Origin: Gammaproteobacteria bacterium
Lineage (GTDB): Bacteria > Pseudomonadota > Gammaproteobacteria > Pseudomonadales > Halieaceae
Reading direction: 5' to 3'
Length of the DNA stretch: 49,722 nucleotides
Assembly (NCBI GenBank): GCA_030426545.1
Contig: JAUHYL010000025.1
Coordinates: forward strand, 1 to 49,722
The notes below the pieces were generated by a model that had not been told where the DNA came from, ran no database searches, and worked only from the letters and a program-made list of their open reading frames with translations. Shown here one piece after another: positions 19,571 through 27,681 of this stretch; positions within the stretch are counted from its first letter, which is position 1; every line of letters starts with the position of its first letter. A program made the translations under genes and the position numbers.

Positions 19571-19600
19571 TTGATTCCAGTTGATTCCAGTTGATTCCAT
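19571..19600. repeat. Tandem 10-bp direct repeat, three copies
   Basis: TTGATTCCAG, TTGATTCCAG, TTGATTCCAT occur head to tail in the gap between the K+-channel-like gene and the four-helix membrane protein gene, upstream of the latter's start. Copy number changes would alter promoter or leader spacing by one helical turn. Confidence 0.85.
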
Positions 19601-19628
19601 TGTCTATCCGTTCAACTGTTTTACCAGT

Positions 19629-20066
19629 TTACTGGTCATCCCAGTAGCGAGACATCTCCAGGTACAGGAATGACGCCGTCCAGGTAATCAACACCAAGCC
19701 GGTGAGCGATTCCAGACCGGTGAGAAAACGCAGGTCGCCGAAAGGTTCGATGTCCCCCGTGCCCAGCGTGGTAAATGTGGTGAAGGAAAAGTAGACGCAA
19801 TCCAACAGCGAACCATTGAAATTTCCCTCCAGGTGACCCCAGCCGTCCGCATGGTGCATGAGGTAAAAGGAGATCGCGAAAATCCATACCTCGGCTGCAT
19901 GCGCGGTCAGTGCGCCACACACGCCCAGCACAATGCGGAAACGGTGCTTGATGTGAATTTTCGGCAGCAGCAGGGAAACGCGCCGCAAAAACTCGTAGTG
20001 AATCATTACCGCCAGGCCGATGACGAACATGTTGACGGCGTAGACCCAGATCATGGTGTGTCGCAC
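19629..20066 (-). CDS. Two-helix ion channel (Ion_trans_2 / K+-channel pore) protein
   Basis: A 145-residue membrane protein with hydrophobic helices at about residues 5-25 and 44-68, a pore loop, and a last helix at 118-140 (GLVLITWTASFLYLEM). The pore segment reads SFTTFTTLGTGDIEPFG; TLGTGD stands where TVGYGD is found in potassium channels, preceded by DCVYFS as in many bacterial Ion_trans_2 proteins. No RCK or cyclic-nucleotide domain is attached. Start alternatives at 20066 and 20054 differ by four residues. It lies downstream of the glutathione synthetase gene on the same strand, with a 237-base gap holding no gene I can support. Confidence 0.75.
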   Translation of the reverse strand: MRHTMIWVYAVNMFVIGLAVMIHYEFLRRVSLLLPKIHIKHRFRIVLGVCGALTAHAAEVWIFAISFYLMHHADGWGHLEGNFNGSLLDCVYFSFTTFTTLGTGDIEPFGDLRFLTGLESLTGLVLITWTASFLYLEMSRYWDDQ

Positions 20067-20303
20067 GCGACGGGGCGATGTGGAGACGAAATCCGGGCGA
20101 CACCCGGTGGCCGACGCGCGCCAGATTCCCGGCGCAGTACCGCAGCGTTTCCACTGATTTTCGTGGCTACAAACATCCTGACCTCGCCGTAGGCTGGCAT
20201 TGGGGCACGCTTTCCTAAGGATAATCCGCCTAGTTTAACCGCCGGGACTCGGCCTGTACCAGACCGGTTTGGCGCAAGCAGTGTGCCTCGCGGCGGGGAC
20301 CTT

Positions 20304-21758
20304 TCAGTCGACCAGTAGCAAAGAGTCCAGCACCCCCTGGCCACTGTGCACGCCGCCATCGACAACGCCCGCCGGTTTGGAGCGCACGAGGTAGCCGATG
20401 TAACCGGCTTGTTCGTCGAGCGTCGGCAACGGCTGCGCGCCAAGGTGTGCGGTGAAGATGCCGGTCTCACTGATCAGGTCATCGACGGTGTTCGCGCCCG
20501 TTTCCCGGATCAGTAGCGCGGGTGTCTCACGAACGGCGGGTCGCAGGCGCCGCATGAGTATCCAGGCGCCGTAGTCGGAGGGGCTTAGCTGCTGCAGTGC
20601 GGTGATGATGTCGTCATCGAACAGGCAGTGTCCGCCGCCTTCGCCCTGGTTCTTCAGTACCCACTCAGCCGTGCCATGGGCTTGCAGATGTGGCAGGGTG
20701 CCGGCATCGACCTCGCGTACTTCTGTCATAACAGACTGCAGCAAGGCGCTTTCTTCAGCGTTAAAACCCAGTGTCTGCAGCAGTGCGCTACCACCGCGGT
20801 TGAGGTGTAGCTGCATGCGTTTGCTGGTGGCGAGCTGTTGCGCAACGGTGGCATTCAAGGCAACGCGGTGGCGCTCCATGAATAGCCGGGTGTCCTGTAG
20901 TGCGTCGCAGCAGCGTTGGGTGTCCAGGTCCAGCGCGACGTAATCGTGAAACTGGTAACCGGCGCGCAGGTAAGCCACGTGGACTGTTCCCTCGCCCTGC
21001 AACACCAGGCTGTCGTTGGGGCCACTGGTAAGTTGGCCGTGCAGTTCGCGGAAGGTGCGGCGCACGGTGAGCAGACCCAGTGCCCGCAGTTCGTCTTCCA
21101 GCAGGCGCTGGTCAAACACATTGTCTTCCGCATCCTGCACCACCATCAGGAAGCGCAGGGGCCCGTCATCGTCCAGTGCACTGGCGATACGGGTCGCTGC
21201 AGCGGCGATCGCGGCCGCCATGTTGGCGGTAGCCCGGTTGTCGGCAGGGGTGCTGTGGGCCGCTGCACCCGCTGCACAGTGTCGTTGATACACAGCGGGA
21301 TACGCCCTGTGCAGATCGCGCTGCAGCAACCCGGTTTGTTCACCGAAAGGCGCCATGCCGGCAGCAATGCTGTTGCACTCGACAAGCTGCGGACCGCGGC
21401 TGGCGTCGATCATGAAGTCGCTGCGCTGCAGCAGCAAAGCTTCGCGCAGGCATTCATCCGACCGTTGCGTGAGATGTTCATGCGAGCGCAGCAGCTCCGC
21501 GAAAAAGGGATCGCCGGAGGCGAGTGGCGCATGAACTTCCTGGATGAGATCCGCATCCGCGGCAATCGCCTGGGTGAGTTGTCCCAACAGGATGGCCGCG
21601 GAGCGCATCAGCGCCATGTTGGCTCTGCTCACCGGGCTCGGTGTGAAAGAGAAGGGGACAGCGCGCGTGCCGCCGTTTGCGTCGAGAAAGCGCAGAGACC
21701 GTTGCTGCGCCTGTGACAGCGCAGCGGCTGCGAATTGCTGCTCATCATGTTCTGGCAA
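20304..21758 (-). CDS. Eukaryotic-type glutathione synthetase homologue
   Basis: ATP-grasp ligase of 484 residues resembling eukaryotic glutathione synthetase rather than bacterial GshB. Matching landmarks: SDFMIDASRGPQLVECNSIA (substrate Glu-Asn-Ser segment), VAYLRAGYQFHDY, the Gly-rich loop WVLKNQGEGGGHCLFDDDI, AWILMRRLRP, SETGIFTAHLG, and the C-terminus GYLVRSKPAGVVDGGVHSGQ, the counterpart of the TK/RTKsxxxxDGGVAAG end of GSS. It would join gamma-glutamylcysteine and glycine, or a related dipeptide and amino acid. The start is TTG at 21758, with GGAGAG six bases upstream; no in-frame ATG is suitable. A glutathione-dependent reductase (23053-24024) lies 1.3 kb away. Horizontal acquisition is possible. 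Confidence 0.75.
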   Translation of the reverse strand: MPEHDEQQFAAAALSQAQQRSLRFLDANGGTRAVPFSFTPSPVSRANMALMRSAAILLGQLTQAIAADADLIQEVHAPLASGDPFFAELLRSHEHLTQRSDECLREALLLQRSDFMIDASRGPQLVECNSIAAGMAPFGEQTGLLQRDLHRAYPAVYQRHCAAGAAAHSTPADNRATANMAAAIAAAATRIASALDDDGPLRFLMVVQDAEDNVFDQRLLEDELRALGLLTVRRTFRELHGQLTSGPNDSLVLQGEGTVHVAYLRAGYQFHDYVALDLDTQRCCDALQDTRLFMERHRVALNATVAQQLATSKRMQLHLNRGGSALLQTLGFNAEESALLQSVMTEVREVDAGTLPHLQAHGTAEWVLKNQGEGGGHCLFDDDIITALQQLSPSDYGAWILMRRLRPAVRETPALLIRETGANTVDDLISETGIFTAHLGAQPLPTLDEQAGYIGYLVRSKPAGVVDGGVHSGQGVLDSLLLVD

Positions 21759-21865
21759 AATTGCTCTCCGAAGCGATGGCCCGGCCCGGTGGAAACTGGT
21801 TGCGCCCGGTGTGCCAGGCGGCGCCTTCCTCGCATTGGCTGGCCAATCTGAGTATCGTAGCGCGG

Positions 21866-22195
21866 ATGAAGCGCGCGCACCTTATTCTTCTCAGCTACGC
21901 CCTGCTGGTGGCCTATGTGTCGCTGCGCCCTGGGGGTGCCGGCGTTATCGAACCCTGGGACAAGCTGGGTCACCTGGTGACCTATGCACTGTTTGCCCTG
22001 CTTGCTTTCCCCGCGTCCGGCCGCGGCTGGCGCTATGTCGCACTGTGTGTGGCGATCCTTGCGTACTCTGGATTATTGGAGATTGGCCAGTCTTTTATGC
22101 CTGGCCGCGTGATGTCCGCGCTGGATCTGCTGGCCAACCTGGCCGGGATTCTGGTCGGCGCGCTGGCGAGCGTGGTGCTGCGCCGCGGCACTTAG
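21866..22195 (+). CDS. VanZ-like membrane protein
   Basis: A 109-residue membrane protein with helices at LILLSYALLVAYVSLRP, LVTYALFALLAFPA, YVALCVAILAYSGLLEIGQ and LLANLAGILVGALAS. The pattern WDKLGHLVTYALFALL plus LLEIGQSFMPGR and SALDLLANLAG is that of VanZ-like proteins, a broadly spread family of uncertain function named after the teicoplanin-resistance gene vanZ. The start at 21866 (MKRAHLILL) gives the usual length; an in-frame ATG at 21776 would add 30 polar residues. Convergent with ppk2, 29 bases apart. Confidence 0.7.
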   Translation: MKRAHLILLSYALLVAYVSLRPGGAGVIEPWDKLGHLVTYALFALLAFPASGRGWRYVALCVAILAYSGLLEIGQSFMPGRVMSALDLLANLAGILVGALASVVLRRGT

Positions 22196-22224
22196 CAAGA
22201 TCGAAGCGTGTCGCGTTGGACCCG

Positions 22225-23007
22225 CTAGGGTGAAAGCGCCTTGCCAAACACTTTCTTCATGCGCTTGATCAGCGCCGGGTCAAGTTTCTGGTCGTACTCG
22301 GGCAGGTGGTTGCCCAGAATATCCACGGTACGGGTTAACACCTCCACCCGCGCGAAGTGCTTGTTGTCAGCGGCAACTACCTGCCACGGGCACGCGGTGG
22401 TATCCGTGTGGCTCATCATGTCGTTCCAGGCCTGCGTGTAGTCTTCCCACTTTTCGTAGGCGTCGAGGTCTGCGTCGCCGATCTTCCAGCGCTTGTCCGG
22501 ATTCTGCATACGGGCGATCAGGCGCTGTCTCTGCTCATCTCGGCTGAGGTGCAGAAAAAACTTGATGACAATAGTGCCGTCGTCGATAAGCCATTTCTCA
22601 AGTTCGTTAATCTCCAGGTAGGCGCGTCGCCACTCCTGCTCTGTGGCAAATTTGTCGATGCGTTCAACCAGAACGCGGCCGTACCAGGAACGATCGAAAA
22701 TAACGAGTTCACCGTGGCTGGGAAAGCGGCGGAAGAAGCGCTGCAGGTAGTGTCGCGAAAGTTCTTCCTCGGTTGGCGGGCCGATGGGATACACACGAAA
22801 CCCGCGCGGGTCTAGCTTGGTTGTGAGCCGGCGTATTGCGCCACCTTTACCCGACGCGTCAGCGCCCTCAAACAGCAGCACCACCCGGCGCTGATGCTTG
22901 TAGATGGCCTGTTGCAGGCGCAACAGACGACTCTGGAGTTCGTCCACCTGCGCGATACTGGACTTCTTGCTCATTTCGCCCAGCGTGGGGCTTGATCTCA
23001 AATCCAT
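22225..23007 (-). CDS. ppk2: Polyphosphate kinase 2
   Basis: Transfers phosphate between polyphosphate and nucleotides. The 260-residue single-domain protein has Walker A in LFEGADASGKGGAIRRLT, the lid-associated PTEEELSRHYLQRFFRRFP, Walker B in LVIFDRSWYGRVLVERID, and FLHLSRDEQRQRLIAR. These are the family's diagnostic segments. Whether it prefers ADP/GDP, AMP or both (class I, II or III) cannot be settled by eye. A second in-frame ATG (22974, MSKKSS) is a possible start. It lies 45 bases downstream of the glutathionyl-hydroquinone reductase on the same strand. Confidence 0.92.
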   Translation of the reverse strand: MDLRSSPTLGEMSKKSSIAQVDELQSRLLRLQQAIYKHQRRVVLLFEGADASGKGGAIRRLTTKLDPRGFRVYPIGPPTEEELSRHYLQRFFRRFPSHGELVIFDRSWYGRVLVERIDKFATEQEWRRAYLEINELEKWLIDDGTIVIKFFLHLSRDEQRQRLIARMQNPDKRWKIGDADLDAYEKWEDYTQAWNDMMSHTDTTACPWQVVAADNKHFARVEVLTRTVDILGNHLPEYDQKLDPALIKRMKKVFGKALSP

Positions 23008-23052
23008 CGCATTACCCGTCTACGGTTTTTATTGCCGCCAGCGCTGGCGACT

Positions 23053-24024
23053 TTATCCACGACCATGCGGTGTACCGTAGTCTATTTGCGGACCCATGGG
23101 AACGATGCCCGTGGGATTGATAGTGGCGTGGGACGCGTAGTAGTGACGTTTGATGTGATCGAAGTCGACGGTCGCTGCGACGCCTGGCAGCTGGTAAATG
23201 TCTCGGACGTATCCGGGCAGGTGGGTGAAGTCCTCCAGGCGCTGCCGGTTGCATTTGAAATGCCCGTGGTACACCGCGTCGAAACGAATCAGCGTTGTGA
23301 ACAGGCGAATATCTGCTTCGCTCAGTGTATCGCCTACCAGGTAGCGGTGCTCTGCGAGATGCGCGTCGATGGCGTCTAGCTCTGCAAACAATTCCCGGTA
23401 TGCCTCTTCGTACGCTGACTGCGACGTGGCAAACCCGGCGCGGTAAACACCGTTATTGATGGCGGGGTAGACCCTGTCGTTCCAGCCATCGATGTACTCT
23501 TTCGCCTCGTCCGGGTAGAAGTCGACGTGGTTGCCGGTCAGCGCATTGAAGGCGGAATTGAGCATGCGAATAATGTCGGCGGACTCGTTGCTGACGATGG
23601 TGTTCTGTTGTCGATCCCAGAGTACGGGCACTGTAACGCGTCCGCTATAGTCGCTGACCGCGTCGGTATACACCTGGTGGTGAAAGTCCCGGTTAGCAAG
23701 ATCGTCGCCACTACTGCCGGTTGCCTGATCAAACGTCCAGCCGTTTTCCAGCATGATGGGGCTGACCACCGATACGGAGATGTGGTCATCCAGCTCTTTG
23801 AGTGTACGCATAATCAGGGTGCGGTGGGCCCAGGGGCAGGCGAGGGAAACATACAGGTGGTAGCGGACCGTTTCGGCTCTGAATCCAGCATCGCCGCTGG
23901 GCCCGGCCGCACCGTCTGGTGTTACCCAATTGCGAAATTGCGCGTCCTCGCGTACAAACTTGCCGCCGGATGATTGCGTGTCGTACCACTTGTCGTGCCA
24001 TTGGCCTTCGACTAACAGTCCCAT
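23053..24024 (-). CDS. yqjG: Glutathionyl-hydroquinone reductase (Xi-class glutathione transferase)
   Basis: Reduces glutathionyl-hydroquinones to hydroquinones using glutathione. The 323-residue protein begins MGLLVEGQWHDKWYDTQSSG and has the Xi-class catalytic motif CPWA in YVSLACPWAHRTLIMR. SPIMLENGWTFD, a thioredoxin-like fold, and a helical C-terminal domain with VGDTLSEADIRLFTTLIRFD complete the family picture. Length matches YqjG/EcmB-type enzymes. Together with the unusual glutathione synthetase 1.3 kb away it gives the region a glutathione theme, although a VanZ-like gene and ppk2 intervene. Confidence 0.9.
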   Translation of the reverse strand: MGLLVEGQWHDKWYDTQSSGGKFVREDAQFRNWVTPDGAAGPSGDAGFRAETVRYHLYVSLACPWAHRTLIMRTLKELDDHISVSVVSPIMLENGWTFDQATGSSGDDLANRDFHHQVYTDAVSDYSGRVTVPVLWDRQQNTIVSNESADIIRMLNSAFNALTGNHVDFYPDEAKEYIDGWNDRVYPAINNGVYRAGFATSQSAYEEAYRELFAELDAIDAHLAEHRYLVGDTLSEADIRLFTTLIRFDAVYHGHFKCNRQRLEDFTHLPGYVRDIYQLPGVAATVDFDHIKRHYYASHATINPTGIVPMGPQIDYGTPHGRG

Positions 24025-24167
24025 TGTGTTGCTCTCCGTCTGTTGAGTTCTCCGCCTGCGCGGGTTGCCGATCTCGTGTGCAGCGGTCAGCGCTGCTCAT
24101 GTGTCGGGAGCCAGCATACTTTCGGAACTAACGAAGAAAATCGCAAAAATACGGCTGATGCTTTCGA

Positions 24168-25067
24168 TTATTCAGAACTGTCGGGATAGTTCTCGCAGGC
24201 GCGAGTCAAGAGCTTGCCTAACTGACGCGCAGCAGGCCCCGCCGCGTCCCGGTCAGCGTACACGAGGTACAGCTCTGTAAAACGCCGGCTGCTTGCGCCC
24301 AGCGGCAACTCCACGAGCTTACCCGCCGCAATCCCCGCCTGCACCCGGGAGCGAGGCAGCCATGCGAAACCCATGCCGCGCGTAATCATGTCGACAGACG
24401 TTGCCACGTGAGTAACGGTCCAGCGCTGTTCCGCCCCCAGCCAGCCAGAATCCGTTTTTTCGCCGCGGGCGGAATCGCGCAGCACGATTTGCCGGTGCTG
24501 CTGCAGGTCCCTGAGCGATAGCTCGCGGCCCAGCGCATGCAGGGGATGTTCAGGGTGAGCCACCGCGACGAACTCGGCGCGCATGATGGGCTCGCCCGCG
24601 TAACCCACCGGTATACGGTTGGCAACGAGGAGGTCTACTTCGCCTTCCTCCAACTGCTCGGCGCCGCCGCTGAGCACGGTTTCAAGCAACTGCACGCGTG
24701 TGTTGGGAAAACTGTTTGAAAACGTCTGCAGCGCAGCGGCCAGGAAATCAGGCGGGTAAACCTCGTCGACCGCCGCGCGAACCTCTGCTTCGGTGCCCGC
24801 GGCCAACGACTGGGCAACATCTTCCAGCTGCGCGGCCTGTTGCAGCAGTACGTCGGCGCGCCGCAGCATTAATTCCCCTGCCGCCGTCAGGTGGGCCTTG
24901 CGCCCCTTGATCTCCAGCAGGGCAAGGCCCAGCCGGTCCTGCAACTTGTGCACGGCGTGGTTGATTGTCGATTGGCTCTTGTGCACCGCCTCGGCCGCCT
25001 GGGCGAATCCGCCATGTTCGACAACGGCTTTGAACATGCGCCATTGTTCAAGGGTGGTCTTGTTCAC
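24168..25067 (-). CDS. LysR-family transcriptional regulator
   Basis: A 299-residue LysR-type regulator. The winged helix-turn-helix is in residues 5-65 (EQWRMFKAVVEHGGFAQAAE, then AVHKSQSTINHAVHKLQDRL), followed by a periplasmic-binding-protein-like effector domain (LLVANRIPVGYAGEPIM). The start is a GTG at 25067; no ATG suits. It is divergent from the pirin gene, a frequent genomic pairing in Proteobacteria, and probably controls it and possibly itself from the 97-base shared gap. The effector is unknown. Confidence 0.88.
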   Translation of the reverse strand: MNKTTLEQWRMFKAVVEHGGFAQAAEAVHKSQSTINHAVHKLQDRLGLALLEIKGRKAHLTAAGELMLRRADVLLQQAAQLEDVAQSLAAGTEAEVRAAVDEVYPPDFLAAALQTFSNSFPNTRVQLLETVLSGGAEQLEEGEVDLLVANRIPVGYAGEPIMRAEFVAVAHPEHPLHALGRELSLRDLQQHRQIVLRDSARGEKTDSGWLGAEQRWTVTHVATSVDMITRGMGFAWLPRSRVQAGIAAGKLVELPLGASSRRFTELYLVYADRDAAGPAARQLGKLLTRACENYPDSSE

Positions 25068-25114
25068 GATTAATTTCGTATTTATCGAATGGATTTGGCG
25101 CTATTTTGCGTTAT

Positions 25115-25134
25115 TTATCCTGAAAAAACGATAA
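25115..25134. promoter_or_regulatory. Candidate LysR operator between the LysR and pirin genes
   Basis: An interrupted palindrome TTATC-N10-GATAA lies in the divergent gap, 31 bases before the pirin ATG. A second short inverted repeat, TTCG-N7-CGAA, is about 30 bases further left. Both fit the loose T-N11-A style of LysR boxes; no binding data exist. Confidence 0.4.
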
Positions 25135-25164
25135 TAAACTGCTGCTCAATCTGGAGGAAAAGCC

Positions 25165-26004
25165 ATGAGGCAGCGTGAAATTACCGAAGTACGTACCGCT
25201 CAACCCAGTCGTGACGGTGACGGGGTCGCGATTCAGCGCATCAGTGGCATGCGGCACAGCGCGATGGACCCGATCCTGATGATTGACGAACTGCGCTCGG
25301 AGCAGCGCGAGGACTTCGCGGGCGGCTTTCCGCCGCATCCACATCGCGGCATGCAGACGCTGACCTACTTGAAAAAGGGCGGCCTGAGTCACCGTGACAG
25401 CCAGGGCAACAGCGGGGAAATCCGCGGTGGTGGCGCGCAATGGATGTCTGCGGGCCGTGGCATTATTCATTCTGAAATGCCCACCCCGGAGAGTGACGGC
25501 TTGCACGGCTTTCAGCTCTGGATAAATCTGCCGGCGAAGGACAAGATGTCTGCACCGCGCTACAGGGATGTCCCCGGCGACGCGCTCGCGCGCTGGCGCG
25601 GCGATGGCGTGGAGGCGGTAGCGGTCTCCGGCGTCTGGCAGCTGGGGGAGAATCCTGCCGCAGGCCCGCTGGATGAACTGGCCAGGCAGGCTGCGGTGCT
25701 GGATCTGACGCTGGCGCCGGGAGCCAGCCAGCAGTTGGTGCTGAGCCCCACTGAAAACCTTGTTGGCTACGTCTATGAGGGCACGCTGGACGCCCGGGGT
25801 CGCGAGATTGTGCCGCAACAATTGCTGATAACCGGTGATGGCGAACAGTTCAGCCTGCATGCGGGTGACGCGGGCGTAAGCCTTCTGCTGATGCGCGGCG
25901 AGCCGTTGCGCGAGCCCGTGGCAAACTATGGCCCCTTTGTAATGAACACCATGGAAGAAATAGAGAGTACGCTGCGAGACTACCAGTCCGGGCAGTTCCC
26001 CTGA
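25165..26004 (+). CDS. Pirin-family bicupin protein
   Basis: A 279-residue bicupin. The N-terminal cupin holds the metal-ligand pattern GGFPPHPHRGMQTLTYL and then WMSAGRGIIHSEMP with further His/Glu ligands. HGFQLWINLPAKDKM is the classic pirin linker. The second cupin is less conserved (SLLLMRGEPLREPVANYGPFVMNT). Some pirins are quercetinases; others bind regulators, so the role here is open. A strong ribosome binding site (GGAGG) precedes the ATG. Divergent from a LysR gene; 11 bases after the stop, a ribosome-binding-site-equipped short ORF follows. Confidence 0.9.
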   Translation: MRQREITEVRTAQPSRDGDGVAIQRISGMRHSAMDPILMIDELRSEQREDFAGGFPPHPHRGMQTLTYLKKGGLSHRDSQGNSGEIRGGGAQWMSAGRGIIHSEMPTPESDGLHGFQLWINLPAKDKMSAPRYRDVPGDALARWRGDGVEAVAVSGVWQLGENPAAGPLDELARQAAVLDLTLAPGASQQLVLSPTENLVGYVYEGTLDARGREIVPQQLLITGDGEQFSLHAGDAGVSLLLMRGEPLREPVANYGPFVMNTMEEIESTLRDYQSGQFP

Positions 26005-26015
26005 GGAGTTAGGTA

Positions 26016-26096
26016 ATGAGTAGGCCAGTTGTGTTTGACAGCAATACGGTGGAAGTAAGCCCCGAGGAGGAAGCGGAATATCACTGTTGCCGCTGA
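26016..26096 (+). pseudogene. Possible broken CDGSH-type iron-sulfur protein gene
   Basis: A 26-codon ORF with GGAGTTAGG just before the ATG, 11 bases after the pirin stop. The peptide MSRPVVFDSNTVEVSPEEEA then EYHCCR ends at a TGA at 26094. The opening (M-S-x-P-V-V, V-E-V, Y-x-x-C-x) resembles small CDGSH iron-sulfur proteins just where C-x-C-G-x-S would follow. Past the stop the same frame reads AQAQPWLR, recalling the xQPWCDG part but without the Cys and Asp-Gly-Ser-His. I read it as a truncated remnant. It could be a genuine micropeptide or chance. Confidence 0.35.
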
Positions 26097-26140
26097 GCTC
26101 AAGCCCAGCCCTGGTTGCGGTAGTTAGATTTGCAAGGGTC

Positions 26141-27622
26141 TCAGGTTTGGTCCGTACGGTTTTCAACGCTCGTCGCTGAAGGACTTGCCTGGCTTGTCGC
26201 CATCAGTAGGGCGAAGCCCAGCAGAATGCCTGGCAGCCCCTCGTAGACGTGGATGTGCCAGCCCATCCATCGCCAGAAAAGGGCAGTCGTTAGACCGGCA
26301 AACATCGCCAGCAAGGTGATACCCCTACCTGGATTGCGACCAAGACAAAGCGCCATTAGCAGCGGTGCGAAAGCGCTGGCCAGGCTGGACCACGACAGGA
26401 TAACCAGGCTGAAAACGCTCTGGTTGTTGCTTAGCGCTAATCCGAGGGCCAGCGCCGTAACCGCGAATGTCGATAGTTTGATCAGTCCCGTACTTTCGAT
26501 GTTCTGTGGCCACAGATCGTGCGTCAAAGCAGCCGAACAGCTCAGCACCAGGGAATCTGCCGTGGACATTGTGGCTGCGAAAATTCCCGCCAGCACAAGG
26601 CCAACCAGTACCGGCGGTAATAGTTCAAGCGCCATCGTCGGCAGCGCAAGTTCAGCGTCAAACGCAGCGGTCTCGTGCAGGAAAATGCGCGCGACCAAAC
26701 CCACTGCCGTGGCGAGGAAATAGAAGCTGGTATACCAAAGGTAGTACCAGATCCTGGCGCGCTGCATATTACCGGCGCTATCCAGTGTCATGAAGCGCAC
26801 CATGACGTGGGGTTGTCCGATCACCGAGAGCCCGGCGAACATCCACCCCAGAACGAATAGCAATGCACCGGCCAGCCCCGGAAATAGCAGGTCGCTCGGA
26901 AACCAGTAAGTGAATTCGGGTATGGCCTGCATGGCGCTGTACGTGCTTTCGATGCCGCCAAGGTGCGCCAGTGCGCTAGCAAGAAGTAATGCCATGGCGA
27001 CAATCATTACGATAGATTGCGCCGCATCCGTCCATATAGATGCGCGGATGCCCCCGGCAAGGCAGTAGGCGACTACCATCACAGCGCCGATGATGGCGCC
27101 TGCCGATTGCGGCCAGCCAAAAAGCACGTGCAAAGCTTTGGACCCGGCAACCAGTTGTGCTGCGGCGTAAGCTAGCAGGAAAAGTAATGAGAGCAACCCT
27201 ATCGCGCGTTGCACACCGCCATTGCCGGGGCCGTACCAGTTTGCGAGCACCCCGGCATAACTCGCCTCGCCCGTGCGTGTAGTGGCAGCTCGCAACCGAT
27301 GATGCACAAAGCTGGAGCCCAGTAGATCGCCGAGAATCCATCCGATCATTAACCATAAGGCTGGAAATCCAGTGGTATAGGTATAGCCGATAACGCCGAT
27401 GAACATGTAGCCGCTGTTGTTGGTCGCCACCGCGGACAGGCCGACGAGCCAGGGTTTGACCGTCGCGGTTGCCAGGTAGTAGTCGTGACGAGTGCCGCGA
27501 CTGAGCTTCGCGGAAGAAATGCCGATAAGTGTGAAGGCCAGCAGGAAGCCAAGAAACGACAGTAGCACAGGGTTACCTCGGTATGATGTGCGTTTTCGCG
27601 GTGCCAGATTCGACACGCTCAC
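26141..27622 (-). CDS. Sodium:solute symporter (SSS family)
   Basis: A 493-residue transporter with about 13 hydrophobic segments, of the SSS/PutP family. Recognisable stretches are SAVATNNSGYMFIGVIGYTY, AQLVAGSKALHVLFG, VVAYCLAGGIRASIWTDAAQ and VLAGIFAATMSTADSLVLSC, the last containing the Na+-site serines typical of helix 8. The start is GTG at 27622, or another GTG two codons later. It is the last gene of a leftward series beginning with ectA, 59 bases after the TPR gene. From its position it may import proline, ectoine or another compatible solute, but sequence alone does not give the substrate. Confidence 0.85.
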   Translation of the reverse strand: MSVSNLAPRKRTSYRGNPVLLSFLGFLLAFTLIGISSAKLSRGTRHDYYLATATVKPWLVGLSAVATNNSGYMFIGVIGYTYTTGFPALWLMIGWILGDLLGSSFVHHRLRAATTRTGEASYAGVLANWYGPGNGGVQRAIGLLSLLFLLAYAAAQLVAGSKALHVLFGWPQSAGAIIGAVMVVAYCLAGGIRASIWTDAAQSIVMIVAMALLLASALAHLGGIESTYSAMQAIPEFTYWFPSDLLFPGLAGALLFVLGWMFAGLSVIGQPHVMVRFMTLDSAGNMQRARIWYYLWYTSFYFLATAVGLVARIFLHETAAFDAELALPTMALELLPPVLVGLVLAGIFAATMSTADSLVLSCSAALTHDLWPQNIESTGLIKLSTFAVTALALGLALSNNQSVFSLVILSWSSLASAFAPLLMALCLGRNPGRGITLLAMFAGLTTALFWRWMGWHIHVYEGLPGILLGFALLMATSQASPSATSVENRTDQT

Positions 27623-27681
27623 ACAACCGGAACCCGTAACTTTGGTATCGAAACGCTAGGGCTGCGGCTGCTGCCAGTTTC

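Noticed and set aside
26094-26096. TGA in the CDGSH-like ORF as a selenocysteine codon, given selD nearby
   Set aside because: No downstream hairpin of SECIS type is apparent, no selA/selB is seen, and the later Cys/His cluster ligands are missing, so decay is simpler.
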